Shown here one piece after another: positions 1 to 10,252 of a stretch of 63,166 nucleotides of DNA (the first letter of the stretch is position 1; each line of letters begins with the position of its first letter). The translations under genes were made by a program, and so were the position numbers. This DNA comes from a bacterium. GTDB lineage: Bacteria; Bacillota; Bacilli; Lactobacillales; Streptococcaceae. The DNA is taken from positions 1 to 63,166 of the forward strand of contig CAJNBP010000010.1 in the NCBI GenBank assembly GCA_905221035.1. Direction: 5' to 3'. The notes beneath the pieces are model-generated. The model saw only the letters and a program-made list of their open reading frames with translations. It had not been told where the DNA came from and searched no databases.

Positions 1-19
1 CTCAAGTGACAACTATATT

Positions 20-48
20 AGTATATCACAGTCGCTTTCGCTTGTCAA
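20..48 (-). promoter_or_regulatory. Strong sigma-A promoter of an rRNA operon beyond the left edge
   Basis: On the minus strand a perfect -35 TTGACA (43-48) is followed after exactly 17 bases by TATACT (20-25). It fires leftwards, out of the window. In pneumococci comX1 and a tRNA-Glu lie directly before a 16S rRNA gene, so this is most likely the rRNA promoter; the 16S gene itself is not in the window, so the target is inferred. Confidence 0.75.
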
Positions 49-116
49 CACTTTTTTGAAACTTTTTTAAGTTTTTTAAAACTTTTTTCATCAAGTGCCT
101 CAACTGCAACATACTA

Positions 117-188
117 TAGTCCGTACGGGATTCGAACCCGTGTTACCGCCGTGAAAAGGCGGTGTCTTAACCCCTTGACCAACGGACC
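117..188 (-). tRNA. tRNA-Glu (anticodon UUC)
   Basis: The minus strand folds as a complete 72-base tRNA: acceptor GGTCCGT with ACGGACT, anticodon stem CCGCC/GGCGG enclosing TTTTCAC (anticodon TTC), and a TTCGAAT T-loop. CCA is not encoded. It is identical to the tRNA-Glu at 20439-20510, in inverted orientation. It lies between comX and the rRNA promoter. Confidence 0.97.
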
Positions 189-280
189 AGAGTTGTTATT
201 TTCAACTCTTACTATTATACAGCCTTTTTATTTTTTGTCAATAACTTTTTAAAACTTTTTTTACTTTTTTGCATGAATTC

Positions 281-760
281 CTAATGAGTACGAATATCAA
301 ACTCTTTAAACACAATACGCAAGTCCCTTAAGACTCTTTGACGTCCTCTGAAGCGTTCATTTCTTAAGACGCGTTCTAACTCTTCTTGTTGTTCTTTAGT
401 TTGTTTGTTTCTATAATCTCTTAGTGTCTCATGAAAGAGATAATACTCATCTAGCCAGAGGCCTCCCTCGCTTATACGATGACTAATCTCACCCACTTCT
501 TCATATGGCTCTTTATCATATCTACGCTTCCGGCTTTCTTGTTTACGGATATAGTCTAGAATTCGATTTCGGAACTTGGTTTTGAAATATTTACGTAAGC
601 GTGGAATATCTTCTACTAATCCTTCTTCTCTACTGATCAATTCATGTAAGCAAATCATTCCCTCTTGGTCCCAGTCCGATAGCTCCCATAAATGAAGGTA
701 ATATTCATTTCTACACTTGTATACAATTCCTTGGACTTCTTCATACAATTTTTTAAGCAT
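281..760 (-). CDS. comX: Competence-specific alternative sigma factor ComX (SigX)
   Basis: A 159-residue protein of the ComX/SigX family, the RNA polymerase sigma subunit that directs late competence genes at cin-boxes (TACGAATA). It is short and very charged, with an aromatic-rich N-terminal part (LHLWELSDWDQEG) and an Arg-rich C-terminal region suited to DNA binding, as in pneumococcal ComX. It is monocistronic: the ftsH terminator lies just upstream and tRNA-Glu downstream. Its promoter carries a ComE direct repeat (820-849), so it is driven by the ComCDE system at 18 kb. Known targets present in this window are comFA-comFC and probably cbpD. Pneumococci carry a second identical copy beside another rRNA operon, which cannot be seen here. 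A perfect TACGAATA lies antisense in its 3' end (289-296). Confidence 0.95.
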   Translation of the reverse strand: MLKKLYEEVQGIVYKCRNEYYLHLWELSDWDQEGMICLHELISREEGLVEDIPRLRKYFKTKFRNRILDYIRKQESRKRRYDKEPYEEVGEISHRISEGGLWLDEYYLFHETLRDYRNKQTKEQQEELERVLRNERFRGRQRVLRDLRIVFKEFDIRTH

Positions 761-781
761 TCTTGTCCCCTTTCTAGGTAC

Positions 782-849
782 AGTCTAACAGATTCAGAAA
801 TACTTTTGGCACATTTCATCCATTCTGAACCCTTTACCGCCTCAACTGC
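782..849 (-). promoter_or_regulatory. comX promoter with ComE direct-repeat box
   Basis: Minus strand: GCAGTTGAG (841-849), a 12-base spacer, then TCAGAATGG (820-828); 32 bases later TAGACT (782-787) serves as -10, and the comX ATG is at 760. The same layout (repeat, 12, repeat, about 31 bases, -10) occurs before comC at 18050-18116. That shared spacing is the main support, because the second repeat matches the ComE consensus only partly. ComE is the response regulator encoded at 19635. Confidence 0.7.
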
Positions 850-851
850 AC

Positions 852-877
852 AAAAAAGAGAGGACACGCCTCTCTTT
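852..877 (-). terminator. Rho-independent terminator of ftsH
   Basis: On the minus strand AAAGAGAGG and CCTCTCTTT form a perfect 9-bp stem with a CGTGT loop, followed by a run of T. It begins right after the ftsH stop and directly abuts the ComE box, insulating comX from housekeeping transcription. Confidence 0.85.
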
Positions 878-880
878 GGG

Positions 881-2839
881 TTATTTTTCATCATTCATTT
901 TTGACTTTACTTCATCATAGGATAGTGCATGCGATTCCTCTTCTACTGTTTCAGGCATCTTTCCTGTTTCGTAAAGAGATTTAATTTGTGTACTATCCAA
1001 TGTTTCGTATTTCAATAGTGCTTCTGCAATCAACTTGTGAGTTTCACGATTTGACTGAATAATTTCAGCAGCTTTATTTCGTGCCTCGTTCAATAATGAA
1101 CGAACCTCTTCGTCAATTTCATAAGCTGTTTGTTCTGAAATTGATTTTTGAGGGCTTTGTGCACCAAACATAGTATGATTTCCTTCATATTGAACTGGAC
1201 CAAGTTTTTCACTCATACCGTACTCTGTAACCATTGCACGCGCCATTTGTGTCGCCTGTTCAAAGTCGTTTGAAGCTCCTGTAGTTTGGACGTTAAAGAT
1301 AATTTCTTCGGCTACACGTCCACCCATTAAGCCAGCCAATTGCTCTTTCATATCTTCTTTAGATAGAAGCATTTGGTCTTCCTTAGGAAGTGCAATCATA
1401 TAACCACCTGCACGGCCACGTGGTACAATTGTAACCTTATGGACAACGCGGGCATTCGATAAGACTAGACCAACAATGGTATGCCCTGCCTCATGATAGG
1501 CAACCAATTCACGTTCTTTTTGTGAAACTGTCTTATCTTTCTTAGAAGGACCAGCAATAACTCTATCTTCTGCTTCATCAATATCTGAAGCATCAATTAT
1601 CGATTTATTACGACGAGCGGCAACCAAGGCTGCTTCATTCAACACATTCTCTAAATCAGCACCAACAAAACCTGGAGTTTGTTGAGCCACTAATTTCAAA
1701 TCAACATCTTCTGCTAAAGGCTTGTTCTTAGCGTGAACTTTCAAGATTGCTTCACGACCTTTAACATCAGGACGGCCAACCAATACTTTTCTATCAAAAC
1801 GTCCTGGACGCAAAAGGGCAGGATCAAGTACATCTGAACGGTTTGTCGCAGCGATGACGATAATCCCCTCATTTCCCTCAAAACCATCCATCTCAATCAA
1901 GAGTTGGTTCAATGTTTGTTCACGTTCGTCATTTCCTCCGCCGAGACCGACTCCACGTTGACGTCCAACAGCATCAATTTCATCTATAAAGATGATAGCT
2001 GGTGCTGCTTTTTTGGCATCTTCAAAAAGAGAACGAACACGACTAGCTCCAACTCCGACAAACATTTCTACAAAGTCAGAACCTGAGATACTAAAGAATG
2101 GAACACCTGCTTCTCCGGCGACTGCCTTAGCAAGCAAAGTTTTACCTGTTCCCGGAGGTCCCTCCAAAAGAACACCTGCTGGAATACGGGCTCCAAGTTT
2201 TGTAAATCGTTTTGGATCTTTTAAGAATTCAACAACTTCAACTAGTTCTTGTTTTTCTTCTTCAGCTCCAGCAACATCTGAAAATCTTACTTTAATATCT
2301 TCTTTATTTGCGGCTTTAGCCTTACTACGTCCAAAACTCATTGGGTTACGGCTATTATTTCCTCCCATATTTCCCATCATAGAGAACAGGAAGAAGAATA
2401 GAATACCGAATGGCACAATGGATACGAGAATATTAATCCACATACCACTTGAACTTTCATGCTTAACAGTTACTTCCGCTTTATGGTCAGAAGCAAGTTT
2501 TTGCAATTCTGATACGGTAGTATCTGAAGGAAGAATAATACTTGAAAATTTCTCTACTTTTGTAGCAGAAGAAGAAAAGAACTGGATACCTGTTTCTTCT
2601 TTACTCGTTTTAGGATTTTTATAGACACCCGAAACTTCGATAACACTACCATTTGGTTGGTAAGTTAATTCTTTTACATTGTCATCGGTAATTTCTTTTA
2701 CCAATTCTGTATAATTAATTTGCTCACTTTTCCCTGCAACACTACCTGTACTAAAATACTGGTAACCTGTAACTAGGAGAAAAATAAGTAATAACCATAG
2801 AAAAGGATTTTTAACTAAACCATTATTTTGTTTTTTCAT
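881..2839 (-). CDS. ftsH: ATP-dependent zinc metalloprotease FtsH
   Basis: Membrane-anchored AAA protease for quality control of membrane proteins. Its 652 residues match the family. An N-terminal membrane helix (about 11-29) and a second (about 134-157) flank an extracytoplasmic domain. The AAA module has Walker A GPPGTGKT (227-234), Walker B FIDEID (about 284-289) and the second region of homology with RPGRFDR. The zinc site HEAGH is at 449-453. It is the last gene of the tilS-hpt-ftsH run: hpt ends 15 bases upstream, and a clear terminator follows the stop. Order and orientation are standard for streptococci. Confidence 0.98.
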   Translation of the reverse strand: MKKQNNGLVKNPFLWLLLIFLLVTGYQYFSTGSVAGKSEQINYTELVKEITDDNVKELTYQPNGSVIEVSGVYKNPKTSKEETGIQFFSSSATKVEKFSSIILPSDTTVSELQKLASDHKAEVTVKHESSSGMWINILVSIVPFGILFFFLFSMMGNMGGNNSRNPMSFGRSKAKAANKEDIKVRFSDVAGAEEEKQELVEVVEFLKDPKRFTKLGARIPAGVLLEGPPGTGKTLLAKAVAGEAGVPFFSISGSDFVEMFVGVGASRVRSLFEDAKKAAPAIIFIDEIDAVGRQRGVGLGGGNDEREQTLNQLLIEMDGFEGNEGIIVIAATNRSDVLDPALLRPGRFDRKVLVGRPDVKGREAILKVHAKNKPLAEDVDLKLVAQQTPGFVGADLENVLNEAALVAARRNKSIIDASDIDEAEDRVIAGPSKKDKTVSQKERELVAYHEAGHTIVGLVLSNARVVHKVTIVPRGRAGGYMIALPKEDQMLLSKEDMKEQLAGLMGGRVAEEIIFNVQTTGASNDFEQATQMARAMVTEYGMSEKLGPVQYEGNHTMFGAQSPQKSISEQTAYEIDEEVRSLLNEARNKAAEIIQSNRETHKLIAEALLKYETLDSTQIKSLYETGKMPETVEEESHALSYDEVKSKMNDEK

Positions 2840-2854
2840 TAAAAATTGTTCTTT

Positions 2855-3397
2855 CTAATTTGAATACACTTCTTCTTTCAATACTCCAACATAAGGAAGG
2901 TTACGATAATTTTCTTTGTAATCTAAACCATAACCTACTACAAACTCATTTGGGATAGTAAAGCAGGTATAGTCTGCCTCAATTTCTACAACACGTCCTT
3001 CTGGTTTATCCAACAAGGTTGCAATCTTAACAGAAGCTGCATCTCTTGCAATAAACATATCTCGCAAATTCTTCAAAGTTTGACCTGTATCAATGATATC
3101 TTCTACAAATAAAACATCTCTTCCTTTGATGTCTTGAGTTACATCTTGCTTAATATTGATCACACCGCTACTTGCTGTTCCACCATGATAGCTAGAAACC
3201 ATCATGAAGTCCATTTCAATATGAGTGTCGATATGTTTGACCAATTCAGCCATAAAAGGAATAGATCCTTTTAAAATCCCAACTAAAATTGGATTTTTTC
3301 CTGCATAGTCTTTAGTGAGTTGAGCACCTAATTTTTTAGCAGCTTCTGTAATTTCATCGTGTGAAACGAGGATTTTTTTAATATCGTTTTCTAACAT
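2855..3397 (-). CDS. hpt: Hypoxanthine-guanine phosphoribosyltransferase
   Basis: Converts hypoxanthine or guanine plus PRPP to IMP or GMP (purine salvage, cytosol). At 180 residues it is of normal size. The PRPP-binding signature [11 protein letters not shown] is at residues 95-105 and the flexible-loop motif SSYHGG at about 68-73. It sits between tilS (4 bases upstream) and ftsH (15 bases downstream), the conserved tilS-hpt-ftsH order of Firmicutes, and is almost certainly co-transcribed with both. Confidence 0.97.
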   Translation of the reverse strand: MLENDIKKILVSHDEITEAAKKLGAQLTKDYAGKNPILVGILKGSIPFMAELVKHIDTHIEMDFMMVSSYHGGTASSGVINIKQDVTQDIKGRDVLFVEDIIDTGQTLKNLRDMFIARDAASVKIATLLDKPEGRVVEIEADYTCFTIPNEFVVGYGLDYKENYRNLPYVGVLKEEVYSN

Positions 3398-3401
3398 TTT
3401 T

Positions 3402-4679
3402 TTACCTATCTATTTTTTCTATATAAAGTACAGTGTTCATTATATCATTTTTCGTGTTTTTACTCAAATTACTGGTCGCAATTCCCAAAATTGAGACAAT
3501 TTCTCCAAATTGCTCAATAATAAGAGCAGATTTTCGCTTTTCCATAGGGATTTTCAAATCAATAAATAAACGTCTGAGTTTCTTTCTATGCCCATTTTGA
3601 ATCAAAACATCTCCAGGTTTTCGATGACGAATGTGTATGGATGTTTCGCGTGAAACAAGTATTTGTTGAATTGATTCACCTTCTAATGGAATTCCAAAGG
3701 AAAATGTGTATCCTTGATAAGCTACCTGATTTTGATAGTGTAACACAAATTCATCTTCCTTTTCATCAGCCTGCGGACCGATTTTACAAATCTGAAAATG
3801 TTGGTATTCTTTTATCAATTCATAGCCATTTTTAAGCGGATGACGATACTGACTTTTAGTTTTTAAAATCTGTCGAACTTCATCAAACTGAGCTTTTGTA
3901 AGATTCAAATCTGGAAAACAATTCAGATAAGTTTGGAGTAAAACTCTTTGTGTAGACTCAGAATAAGAAAATAACTGCTGTAAATCTTCCACATCAATAT
4001 TGTTAGATAATTCAGCTATAGCTAAGTCATAATCTAAAATTTCATTTCCGATACTTAAGATTGCATCTCTAAACCTAGGATTTTCTTTTTCTAATTCTGG
4101 TAAATAAGAGTTTCGAATACGATTGCGAAAATAATAATTTTCCTGGTTTGATGTATCTTCAAAGTGAAAAATGGGGGGAAAATCTTTTTTCTGAAAATGC
4201 AAGAAGGGGCGAATGATTTCTATATCCCCAACTACTTGCTTCTCCTTAATTCCTGATAGATAGCGCAAACGAGTACCTCGAATCAAACGCATCAAAATCG
4301 TTTCCACCTGGTCATCAGCATGGTGGGCAGTGACTAAAGCTGTCGCACCTGTCTTTTTCATGACCTCTTTAAAAAAATCATAACGAAAATGTCGAGCACC
4401 CGCTTCTGAAAATTCTCCTGAAAAATTGCTGACATAAATAGGAAGTCCAGCTTCAGCAGCCAACTTCCTTAATTCCTTTTCTTCCCAATCTGATTCTACT
4501 CTCTGCTTATGATTAACATGAGCTAAAATCAATTCAATTTCTAACTCTTTCTGATAAGTAGACAATACCTTAAATAGAAACATAGAATCTAATCCACCAG
4601 AAAGAGCTAGCACCACTTTAGCATGCTTTTTGAAATATTCCTTCTTGAGAAAATGATTTAAAACATCCTGTTCCCTCAT
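3402..4679 (-). CDS. tilS: tRNA(Ile)-lysidine synthase TilS
   Basis: Modifies C34 of the CAU-anticodon tRNA-Ile to lysidine using ATP and lysine, so that it reads AUA. The 425-residue protein begins with the PP-loop signature SGGLDS at 27-32; the C-terminal substrate-binding part contains RHRKPGDVL and the KKLRRLFID region typical of TilS. Its ATG overlaps the stop of the upstream serine-hydrolase gene by four bases, indicating translational coupling, and hpt follows 4 bases later. A parS-like site lies inside the coding sequence (3642-3657). Confidence 0.96.
   Translation of the reverse strand: MREQDVLNHFLKKEYFKKHAKVVLALSGGLDSMFLFKVLSTYQKELEIELILAHVNHKQRVESDWEEKELRKLAAEAGLPIYVSNFSGEFSEAGARHFRYDFFKEVMKKTGATALVTAHHADDQVETILMRLIRGTRLRYLSGIKEKQVVGDIEIIRPFLHFQKKDFPPIFHFEDTSNQENYYFRNRIRNSYLPELEKENPRFRDAILSIGNEILDYDLAIAELSNNIDVEDLQQLFSYSESTQRVLLQTYLNCFPDLNLTKAQFDEVRQILKTKSQYRHPLKNGYELIKEYQHFQICKIGPQADEKEDEFVLHYQNQVAYQGYTFSFGIPLEGESIQQILVSRETSIHIRHRKPGDVLIQNGHRKKLRRLFIDLKIPMEKRKSALIIEQFGEIVSILGIATSNLSKNTKNDIMNTVLYIEKIDR
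3642..3657. promoter_or_regulatory. parS centromere-like site (within tilS)
   Basis: TGTTTCGCGTGAAACA differs from the consensus parS palindrome TGTTTCACGTGAAACA at one central base. ParB (gene at 15225) binds such sites around the origin and loads condensin. The site is about 11 kb from dnaA. Binding here is inferred. Confidence 0.8.
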
Positions 4680-5944
4680 TTTAGAACCTCATAAACATCC
4701 TTAGCTATCTGAGAAATCGTATCATAATCAGAATTCTGAGTAAAAATAGAAAGAACAAATGGAGAATCTGCATAGACGACACCCGTATCATGCTTAAATT
4801 CATCCGCATCCCCAATTTTATGAGCTACCTTCACAGAAATACCTTTGGCAATGCGCTGATTATCAAAATCTGTTTTAGTCAAAGACTCCAATACAAATCC
4901 ATTTTGATTATAAATAGCTTCCATGACTTTTCCAGCCATTTTAGAAGAAATCAATTTTTCTTTTGGATCCCAATCATCTCCCATAATAGCAGACATCTTG
5001 GACTTAAATGTTGCATCTGATTGATTTGAAATGTAATATCCCAATATGTTATGAGCTACATTATCAGATTCTTTAGATACTTTTGTGATTAAGTCCTTGA
5101 GAGAATATTCTTTATTATCCTCTTTTTTAGGAAGACTACCACTTCCCTCTGGTTTATAAGAACCTGGAAAATCATTAACTGCTGATACGTATTTTACAGT
5201 CGTATCTAACTGATACAGACCCTCATTTATTTTTTCTTGCGTATAGTAGAGATAAGGGAGTTTTAAAACACTAGCCGCATACATCTTTTCATCTTGATTG
5301 ATACCTGCTTCTTTTCCAGTAGCCAGTTGCTTAACATAAATGGAGAAAGAATCTTTTTGATATTTTTCAGATAACATTTCTTGGACTTTACCCATCCGAT
5401 TATCTTCTTCAGAAGTTGATTCCTTATCTACCCATCCAGCCTGATCAATATGTAGAAATTCTTTTCCTTCTACAAACATGGTCTTATCTATTGACACCTG
5501 CGAATAAGCTGATAAGGATGATTTTACCTCTTTTAAATCATAAGGACTATTATACAGTTTAAAATTAGATTCTAACCATACTTTTTTTATTGTAGGAGTT
5601 ACCTCTGACTGGTCATATAAAAATCGTTTGTCCGCAGCTATAAATTGATGGTTGGATAACTTAAACACTGGAATCCCTTGTTTATTTAAGCGCCACTCGG
5701 TTATTTGAAAACTTGTTTTTGGAGTTAATTTTCCAGATTCAACAACTAAATCTTCATTCGCATAGACAGGAACCTCTCCATAAACAATAGGAGAATTTAG
5801 CTTTTCTCTAAAATAAATACCAAAGTCAGATTGTGAAAGGTAATAAATTTCTTTCGAAGTATAGACGACTTCTTTTTCTGTGCTAACGACTTTTGAAATG
5901 GCCAAAAAACTCGGTAGCAACAAAATAATTAAGAACTTACGCAT
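4676..5944 (-). CDS. Exported serine beta-lactamase-like hydrolase, function unknown
   Basis: A 422-residue exported protein with a class A beta-lactamase / DD-peptidase-like fold. I use the ATG at 5944: an AAGGA site lies upstream and the protein then starts with a clean signal sequence ([14 protein letters not shown]), whereas the longer 6013 start would place a lysine-rich leader in front. All three serine-hydrolase motifs are present: SVLK (Ser about 225), SDN (293-295) and KIG (376-378, in place of KTG). The N-terminal half looks like an accessory cell-wall or substrate-binding region. It overlaps the small gene at 5937 by eight bases and tilS by four, within the divIC-tilS run. A cell-wall role is likely from location; beta-lactam resistance is not implied. 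Confidence 0.85.
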   Translation of the reverse strand: MRKFLIILLLPSFLAISKVVSTEKEVVYTSKEIYYLSQSDFGIYFREKLNSPIVYGEVPVYANEDLVVESGKLTPKTSFQITEWRLNKQGIPVFKLSNHQFIAADKRFLYDQSEVTPTIKKVWLESNFKLYNSPYDLKEVKSSLSAYSQVSIDKTMFVEGKEFLHIDQAGWVDKESTSEEDNRMGKVQEMLSEKYQKDSFSIYVKQLATGKEAGINQDEKMYAASVLKLPYLYYTQEKINEGLYQLDTTVKYVSAVNDFPGSYKPEGSGSLPKKEDNKEYSLKDLITKVSKESDNVAHNILGYYISNQSDATFKSKMSAIMGDDWDPKEKLISSKMAGKVMEAIYNQNGFVLESLTKTDFDNQRIAKGISVKVAHKIGDADEFKHDTGVVYADSPFVLSIFTQNSDYDTISQIAKDVYEVLK

Positions 5945-6059
5945 TCTTCCTTTCCTTTTCTTCTTGTAAATGCAATAATTGATTTTTATCAGCCAACTCT
6001 TCCAGTTTTTCATCTGATAAACTCAAAAATTGCTCAATTACGTCTAATAAATTTTCCAT
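5937..6059 (-). CDS. Small acidic protein, 40 residues, unknown function
   Basis: A short gene in the gap between divIC and the serine hydrolase. It starts at ATG 6059, four bases after the divIC stop, and ends at TAA 5937, overlapping the next start (ATGCGTAA). The product, starting MENLLDVIEQFLSLSDEK, is acidic and predicted helical, ending in a lysine/glutamate-rich tail. Close packing on both sides, and my recollection of a similar annotated small gene at this place in pneumococcus, support it being real. There is no recognised domain. Confidence 0.75.
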   Translation of the reverse strand: MENLLDVIEQFLSLSDEKLEELADKNQLLHLQEEKERKNA

Positions 6060-6063
6060 TTTA

Positions 6064-6432
6064 TCACCTTTGAAGCAAGTCAGGAATCGTGTAAACTATT
6101 TCCCTAGACTTAGAATAATAGTACTTCGCTCGTGTATATTTGGCAGCATAATCCTCGTCTTTCAACTTGGTAGCAAATGCTGTCTCCTTATCCTTTTCAT
6201 CACTCAAAGTTTTATACTGAGTTTGCAAGTCTGCTAATTGCTGACGTCTTTGGAGTAATTGCTGATAGCTCTGCGCTAAATTAAAAGTTGGCAAAATAAA
6301 TAACAGCATAATCAAAATCAATACCCACCCCATAAAACGATTCCGTTTTTGTCGTTCCTTCATCAGATAGCGACGACGTTGATGCTCATTTTGAATAAAA
6401 GAATTATTCAATTGTACAATATTCTTAGACAT
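6064..6432 (-). CDS. divIC: Septum-formation initiator DivIC (FtsB-like)
   Basis: A 122-residue bitopic membrane protein of the divisome that partners FtsL and DivIB (FtsQ). A basic cytoplasmic N-terminus ([13 protein letters not shown]) precedes one membrane helix (about 33-52) and an extracytoplasmic coiled coil rich in Gln/Leu ([14 protein letters not shown]), as in the family. It overlaps the upstream S4-domain gene by eight bases and is followed at once by the 40-residue gene. This is the conserved mfd-(rqcP)-divIC neighbourhood. Confidence 0.92.
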   Translation of the reverse strand: MSKNIVQLNNSFIQNEHQRRRYLMKERQKRNRFMGWVLILIMLLFILPTFNLAQSYQQLLQRRQQLADLQTQYKTLSDEKDKETAFATKLKDEDYAAKYTRAKYYYSKSREIVYTIPDLLQR

Positions 6433-6691
6433 TTTCTTCTACCCGTGTTTCACTGATAATTTCATACATGCCCGCTGCATCTTCTTTTTTTGTACTATCT
6501 TTCATCTCTAGTACTTTTACAAGTAGCAACTTATTGCCAAAGCGAATTTCAACTTGGTCATCAACTTTCAAATCCGTTGAACTTTTGGCCAAAATCCCAT
6601 TCACCTTGATTCTACCTTTATCTGCCACTTCTTTCGCGACTGTACGACGCTTGATAATTCGTGATACTTTTAAATATTTGTCTAATCTCAT
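6425..6691 (-). CDS. rqcP: S4-domain RNA-binding protein, RqcP/YabO type
   Basis: An 88-residue protein that is almost entirely an S4 RNA-binding domain ([16 protein letters not shown] ... GRIKVNG). The Bacillus homologue YabO/RqcP works with RqcH in ribosome-associated quality control, helping add alanine tails on stalled 50S subunits. It lies between mfd and divIC exactly as in Bacillus, which supports the assignment over other S4 proteins. It overlaps divIC by eight bases; mfd ends 57 bases downstream of its start side. Confidence 0.88.
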   Translation of the reverse strand: MRLDKYLKVSRIIKRRTVAKEVADKGRIKVNGILAKSSTDLKVDDQVEIRFGNKLLLVKVLEMKDSTKKEDAAGMYEIISETRVEENV

Positions 6692-6748
6692 CCTTATTAC
6701 CTCAACTTATTATTGTACCATTTTTATCTATTTTATAGAAGAAAAATA

Positions 6749-9700
6749 TCAAATGACATTTTCTTCCTTCGACTCTTTTATCTCTAATAAACTTTCTCCA
6801 AAAATTATCAGGCCTTCTAAAATTTCATAATCTTTCTTATTTCGGACATCAAATACAAGCTCCATTAATCCTTCATTCTCAGCTATAGCTGCTTTTAAGT
6901 TCGTTGTGGATAAAGCTTTAAAATAATCTTGAGCTAAAAACAGTCGTTGAGTGATTTTTTCAAATTGAACTGTAATCTTGTTCTCTTTTCTTTCCACACG
7001 TTGAACAAAGACCTTGTCCAAATATGACTTGACCAAACCAATCTCTAAAAGATAGGCTACTACATCTGGGTATTCTCCAAAGCGGTCCATCAACTCTTCT
7101 TGTAACTCTTCATAATTGACACGGTTGTCAATTTGACGAATTTTTTTATAAATTTCAATCTTATGGCGTTGGTCAAAAATATAAGTATCAGGAAGATAAG
7201 CATCAATTTGTAAAATCAATTCGGCATTCCCTCTGGTTCTTGTGTTAGCATTCCCGTTTCGTTTAGCAATAGCTTCCTCTAATAACTGCGAATACAATTC
7301 AAAACCAACAGAATCAATGAAACCAGACTGGGATTTTCCTAGGAGATTTCCTGCTCCACGAATTGAAAGATCTCGCATCGCAATCTTAAATCCGGATCCC
7401 AATTCTGTAAATCCTTTGATGGCTTCTAATCTCTTTTCAGAGACTTCACTAATCGATTTTTCTGGACGATACATTAGATAGGCATAAGCAATACGATTAC
7501 TACGACCTACTCTTCCTCTTAATTGATACAAGGTTGACAAGCCCATATGATCCGCATTTTCAATAAATAAAGTATTAGCATTTGGAATGTCTACCCCTGT
7601 CTCAATAATGGTAGTCGTCACCAAAATATCATATTGTCCTTCAATAAAGTCCAGTAGAGTATTTTCTAACTGAATTTCACTCATTTGTCCGTGAACATAC
7701 CCAATCGAAGCCTCTGGAATTAACTCCTGTAATTCTGAAACCTTCTGGTCAATCGTGTCAACTTTATTGTAAAGATAATAAACTTGACCTCCACGCTCCA
7801 TTTCACGCAAGACAGCATCACGAATGACACTATCATTCTTTTCTAAAACATAGGTTTGCACTGGATAACGATTTGTTGGAGGAGTTTCAATAACAGATAA
7901 ATCTCTGATTCCCAGCATAGACATATGAAGGGTACGAGGGATTGGCGTAGCTGTCAAGGTTAGGACATCCACTTGTTTCTTTAACTCTTTCAAAGTTTCC
8001 TTATGCTTGACACCAAATCGTTGTTCTTCATCAATAATCATCAATCCCAAATCAGAAAACACAACATCTTTTGACAAAACACGATGTGTTCCAATTAAAA
8101 TATCGACTTGACCGTTTTTCAATTTTTCAAGTGTTTCAGTCTGCTCTTTTTTACTTCTAAATCGGCTCAACACATCAATATTAACTGCAAAATTTTGGAA
8201 TCGTTCCTTAAAATTCGTGTAGTGCTGTTGCGCTAAAACCGTCGTCGGAACTAGAACGACAACCTGTTTGTGATCATTGACTGCCTTAAAGGCTGCACGC
8301 ATAGCAACTTCAGTCTTTCCAAAACCAACATCCCCAACTAAAAGTCGATCCATTGGTTGAGAATTCTGCATATCTCTCTTGATTTCCTCGATACTACGAA
8401 GTTGATCATCCGTTTCAACATAAGGGAAAGAATCATCAAAAGCATCTTGCTCTTCATCATCAGCTGAAAAAGCATAACCTTTCAACTGACTACGCTCAGA
8501 ATAGAGTTTGATTAAATCGTCTGCTATATCCTCTACCTGATTCTTAACTTTTTGCTTGGCTTTTTTAAAATGACCGTCATTTAATTTATTGAGTTTTGGA
8601 GCTTTCCCATCACTTGAAACATATTTAGACAGTAGATGAATCTGTTCTACTGGGATAGAAATTTGATCACCATTTTGATATTGAACACTGACATAATCGC
8701 GGTGAATCCCTTTGATTTCAATTGTTTCAATTCCTAGATATTGACCAATTCCATGAATATGGTGAACAACATAATCCCCTTTTTCAAGTTCATTGTAATC
8801 TTTTAATCTCTCTGCGTTTGAAACATGTTGTCTGCGAAAACGACGTTTCAATTTCTTTTGAAAAATCTCATGTTCAGTAATCACCAGAATTTTTTCATCT
8901 ACAAAATGAAAACCATGTCTGAGATTGCCCTCGATTAAGTTTACAGATTCTTTACAGATACTTGACTTATCTCTAGAATCCAATTTAATCTGGTATTCCT
9001 CTAAAATATCCTCCAATGTTTTACTTCCCATTGAATTGCTAGACTGCAAGATAATAGTGTAGTCCATTTTTTTATATCGTTCAATTTCTTCTTTTAGAAA
9101 AGAAAATTGATTGAAAAATTCCTGCATGGGATATTGATTAAATTGATAAACCTGGTCAAACTTTAGATTTCCTAATCCCTTTTGCAGATTAGAGAAAAAG
9201 GTCGCTGGACTTTGTTTTTTATAGATTTGCTCAGTATCTGCAAAATACTGCATCTCAGAAAATGATTTACCATTCTGTAAATCTTCTGTAAAGTATTGCG
9301 CTAATTCTTTTTCAAAAGCTTCATACTGATTCATCAATTTCTGATAATCATCAAAGAATATGGGCGTATCTTTTTCAATATAATCAAATACAGTCCATGA
9401 TTTCTCATAACACAAAGATAAAAATTTCCGAGAATCTGAATGCATTTGTTTTTGGCGAAAACTTGAAAGAATTTCTTCTAGGTAGGATTTCAGAATCGGC
9501 GATAGAGTTTTTGAAATTTGTTTTTCTAAAGCTGACTGTCCTCGCTGATAATCCTTTTCTCTCAAAAGTATGTCGCTAGCTGGAAAGATGGTGAGTTCTG
9601 TCTGATTTTCTTTCGATAATTGTGTTTCGACTTCAAAAGTACGAATTCCATCTACTTCATCACCAAAAAACTCAATTCGGCAAGGTTCTAACTGGGATAT

Positions 9701-10252
9701 TTCAAAAATATCTAAAATATCTCCTCGAAGACTAAATTCTCCTTGAGTTTGTACTTGTGTAACCTTTCGATAGCCGATTTCTTTTAACTGATTGATGAGC
9801 GCGTTTTGGTCATATTCTTCACCCACTGATATTTTTACAATACTATCTTTAAATACATTGGGAGAAGGTAAAAACAATCGACTTGCTGCAATATTACAAA
9901 CTAAGATCCCTTTCTTAGACGGATCACTCAAAAAACGCAAGGCTTCAACCCGTGAGATAATTTTTTCTTGTGAAGACATTAAAAACTCGACCATAGGGGA
10001 GTCATCTACCAAAAATGGATAGACAAATTCCTCACCCAAGATAGAAATAAGATCACTAATAAGCCCTTCTGCTTCTCCATAAGTTGATGTCAATAAAATA
10101 ATCTTATCTTCTTTCTTCAAACTACTAGCGATTACTAAAGCTTTTGTAGAAGTTGACAAACCTAAGATTAACTGTCTTTTTTTATCTGTTAAATTTTGAT
10201 GCCATTTTTGGATCTGATCATTTTCTGAGAATAAATCTAGTAAGGTCGCCAT
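6749..10252 (-). CDS. mfd: Transcription-repair coupling factor Mfd
   Basis: DNA translocase that removes stalled RNA polymerase and recruits UvrA to lesions. The 1167 residues match full-length Mfd: an N-terminal UvrB-like module, a CarD-like RNA-polymerase-interaction domain (KGDYVVHHIHGIGQYLG), and a RecG-like motor with Walker A GDVGFGKT (about residue 638), a DEEQRFG box (about 740) and the TRG region, then a C-terminal regulatory domain. It abuts pth with no gap, so pth-mfd are co-transcribed and probably translationally coupled. Confidence 0.98.
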   Translation of the reverse strand: MATLLDLFSENDQIQKWHQNLTDKKRQLILGLSTSTKALVIASSLKKEDKIILLTSTYGEAEGLISDLISILGEEFVYPFLVDDSPMVEFLMSSQEKIISRVEALRFLSDPSKKGILVCNIAASRLFLPSPNVFKDSIVKISVGEEYDQNALINQLKEIGYRKVTQVQTQGEFSLRGDILDIFEISQLEPCRIEFFGDEVDGIRTFEVETQLSKENQTELTIFPASDILLREKDYQRGQSALEKQISKTLSPILKSYLEEILSSFRQKQMHSDSRKFLSLCYEKSWTVFDYIEKDTPIFFDDYQKLMNQYEAFEKELAQYFTEDLQNGKSFSEMQYFADTEQIYKKQSPATFFSNLQKGLGNLKFDQVYQFNQYPMQEFFNQFSFLKEEIERYKKMDYTIILQSSNSMGSKTLEDILEEYQIKLDSRDKSSICKESVNLIEGNLRHGFHFVDEKILVITEHEIFQKKLKRRFRRQHVSNAERLKDYNELEKGDYVVHHIHGIGQYLGIETIEIKGIHRDYVSVQYQNGDQISIPVEQIHLLSKYVSSDGKAPKLNKLNDGHFKKAKQKVKNQVEDIADDLIKLYSERSQLKGYAFSADDEEQDAFDDSFPYVETDDQLRSIEEIKRDMQNSQPMDRLLVGDVGFGKTEVAMRAAFKAVNDHKQVVVLVPTTVLAQQHYTNFKERFQNFAVNIDVLSRFRSKKEQTETLEKLKNGQVDILIGTHRVLSKDVVFSDLGLMIIDEEQRFGVKHKETLKELKKQVDVLTLTATPIPRTLHMSMLGIRDLSVIETPPTNRYPVQTYVLEKNDSVIRDAVLREMERGGQVYYLYNKVDTIDQKVSELQELIPEASIGYVHGQMSEIQLENTLLDFIEGQYDILVTTTIIETGVDIPNANTLFIENADHMGLSTLYQLRGRVGRSNRIAYAYLMYRPEKSISEVSEKRLEAIKGFTELGSGFKIAMRDLSIRGAGNLLGKSQSGFIDSVGFELYSQLLEEAIAKRNGNANTRTRGNAELILQIDAYLPDTYIFDQRHKIEIYKKIRQIDNRVNYEELQEELMDRFGEYPDVVAYLLEIGLVKSYLDKVFVQRVERKENKITVQFEKITQRLFLAQDYFKALSTTNLKAAIAENEGLMELVFDVRNKKDYEILEGLIIFGESLLEIKESKEENVI

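Noticed and set aside
99..107. CTCAACTGC (GCAGTTGAG on the minus strand), identical to the first comX ComE repeat, next to tRNA-Glu
   Set aside because: No second half-site lies 12 bases away on either side and no -10 is placed correctly; it looks like a chance match.
1992..2624. 210-codon frame antisense to ftsH
   Set aside because: A shadow of the ftsH coding sequence; no ribosome site and low-complexity composition.
3353..3368. ATTTCATCG-TGTGAAAC in hpt as a parS site
   Set aside because: Extra base and core mismatches break the palindrome.
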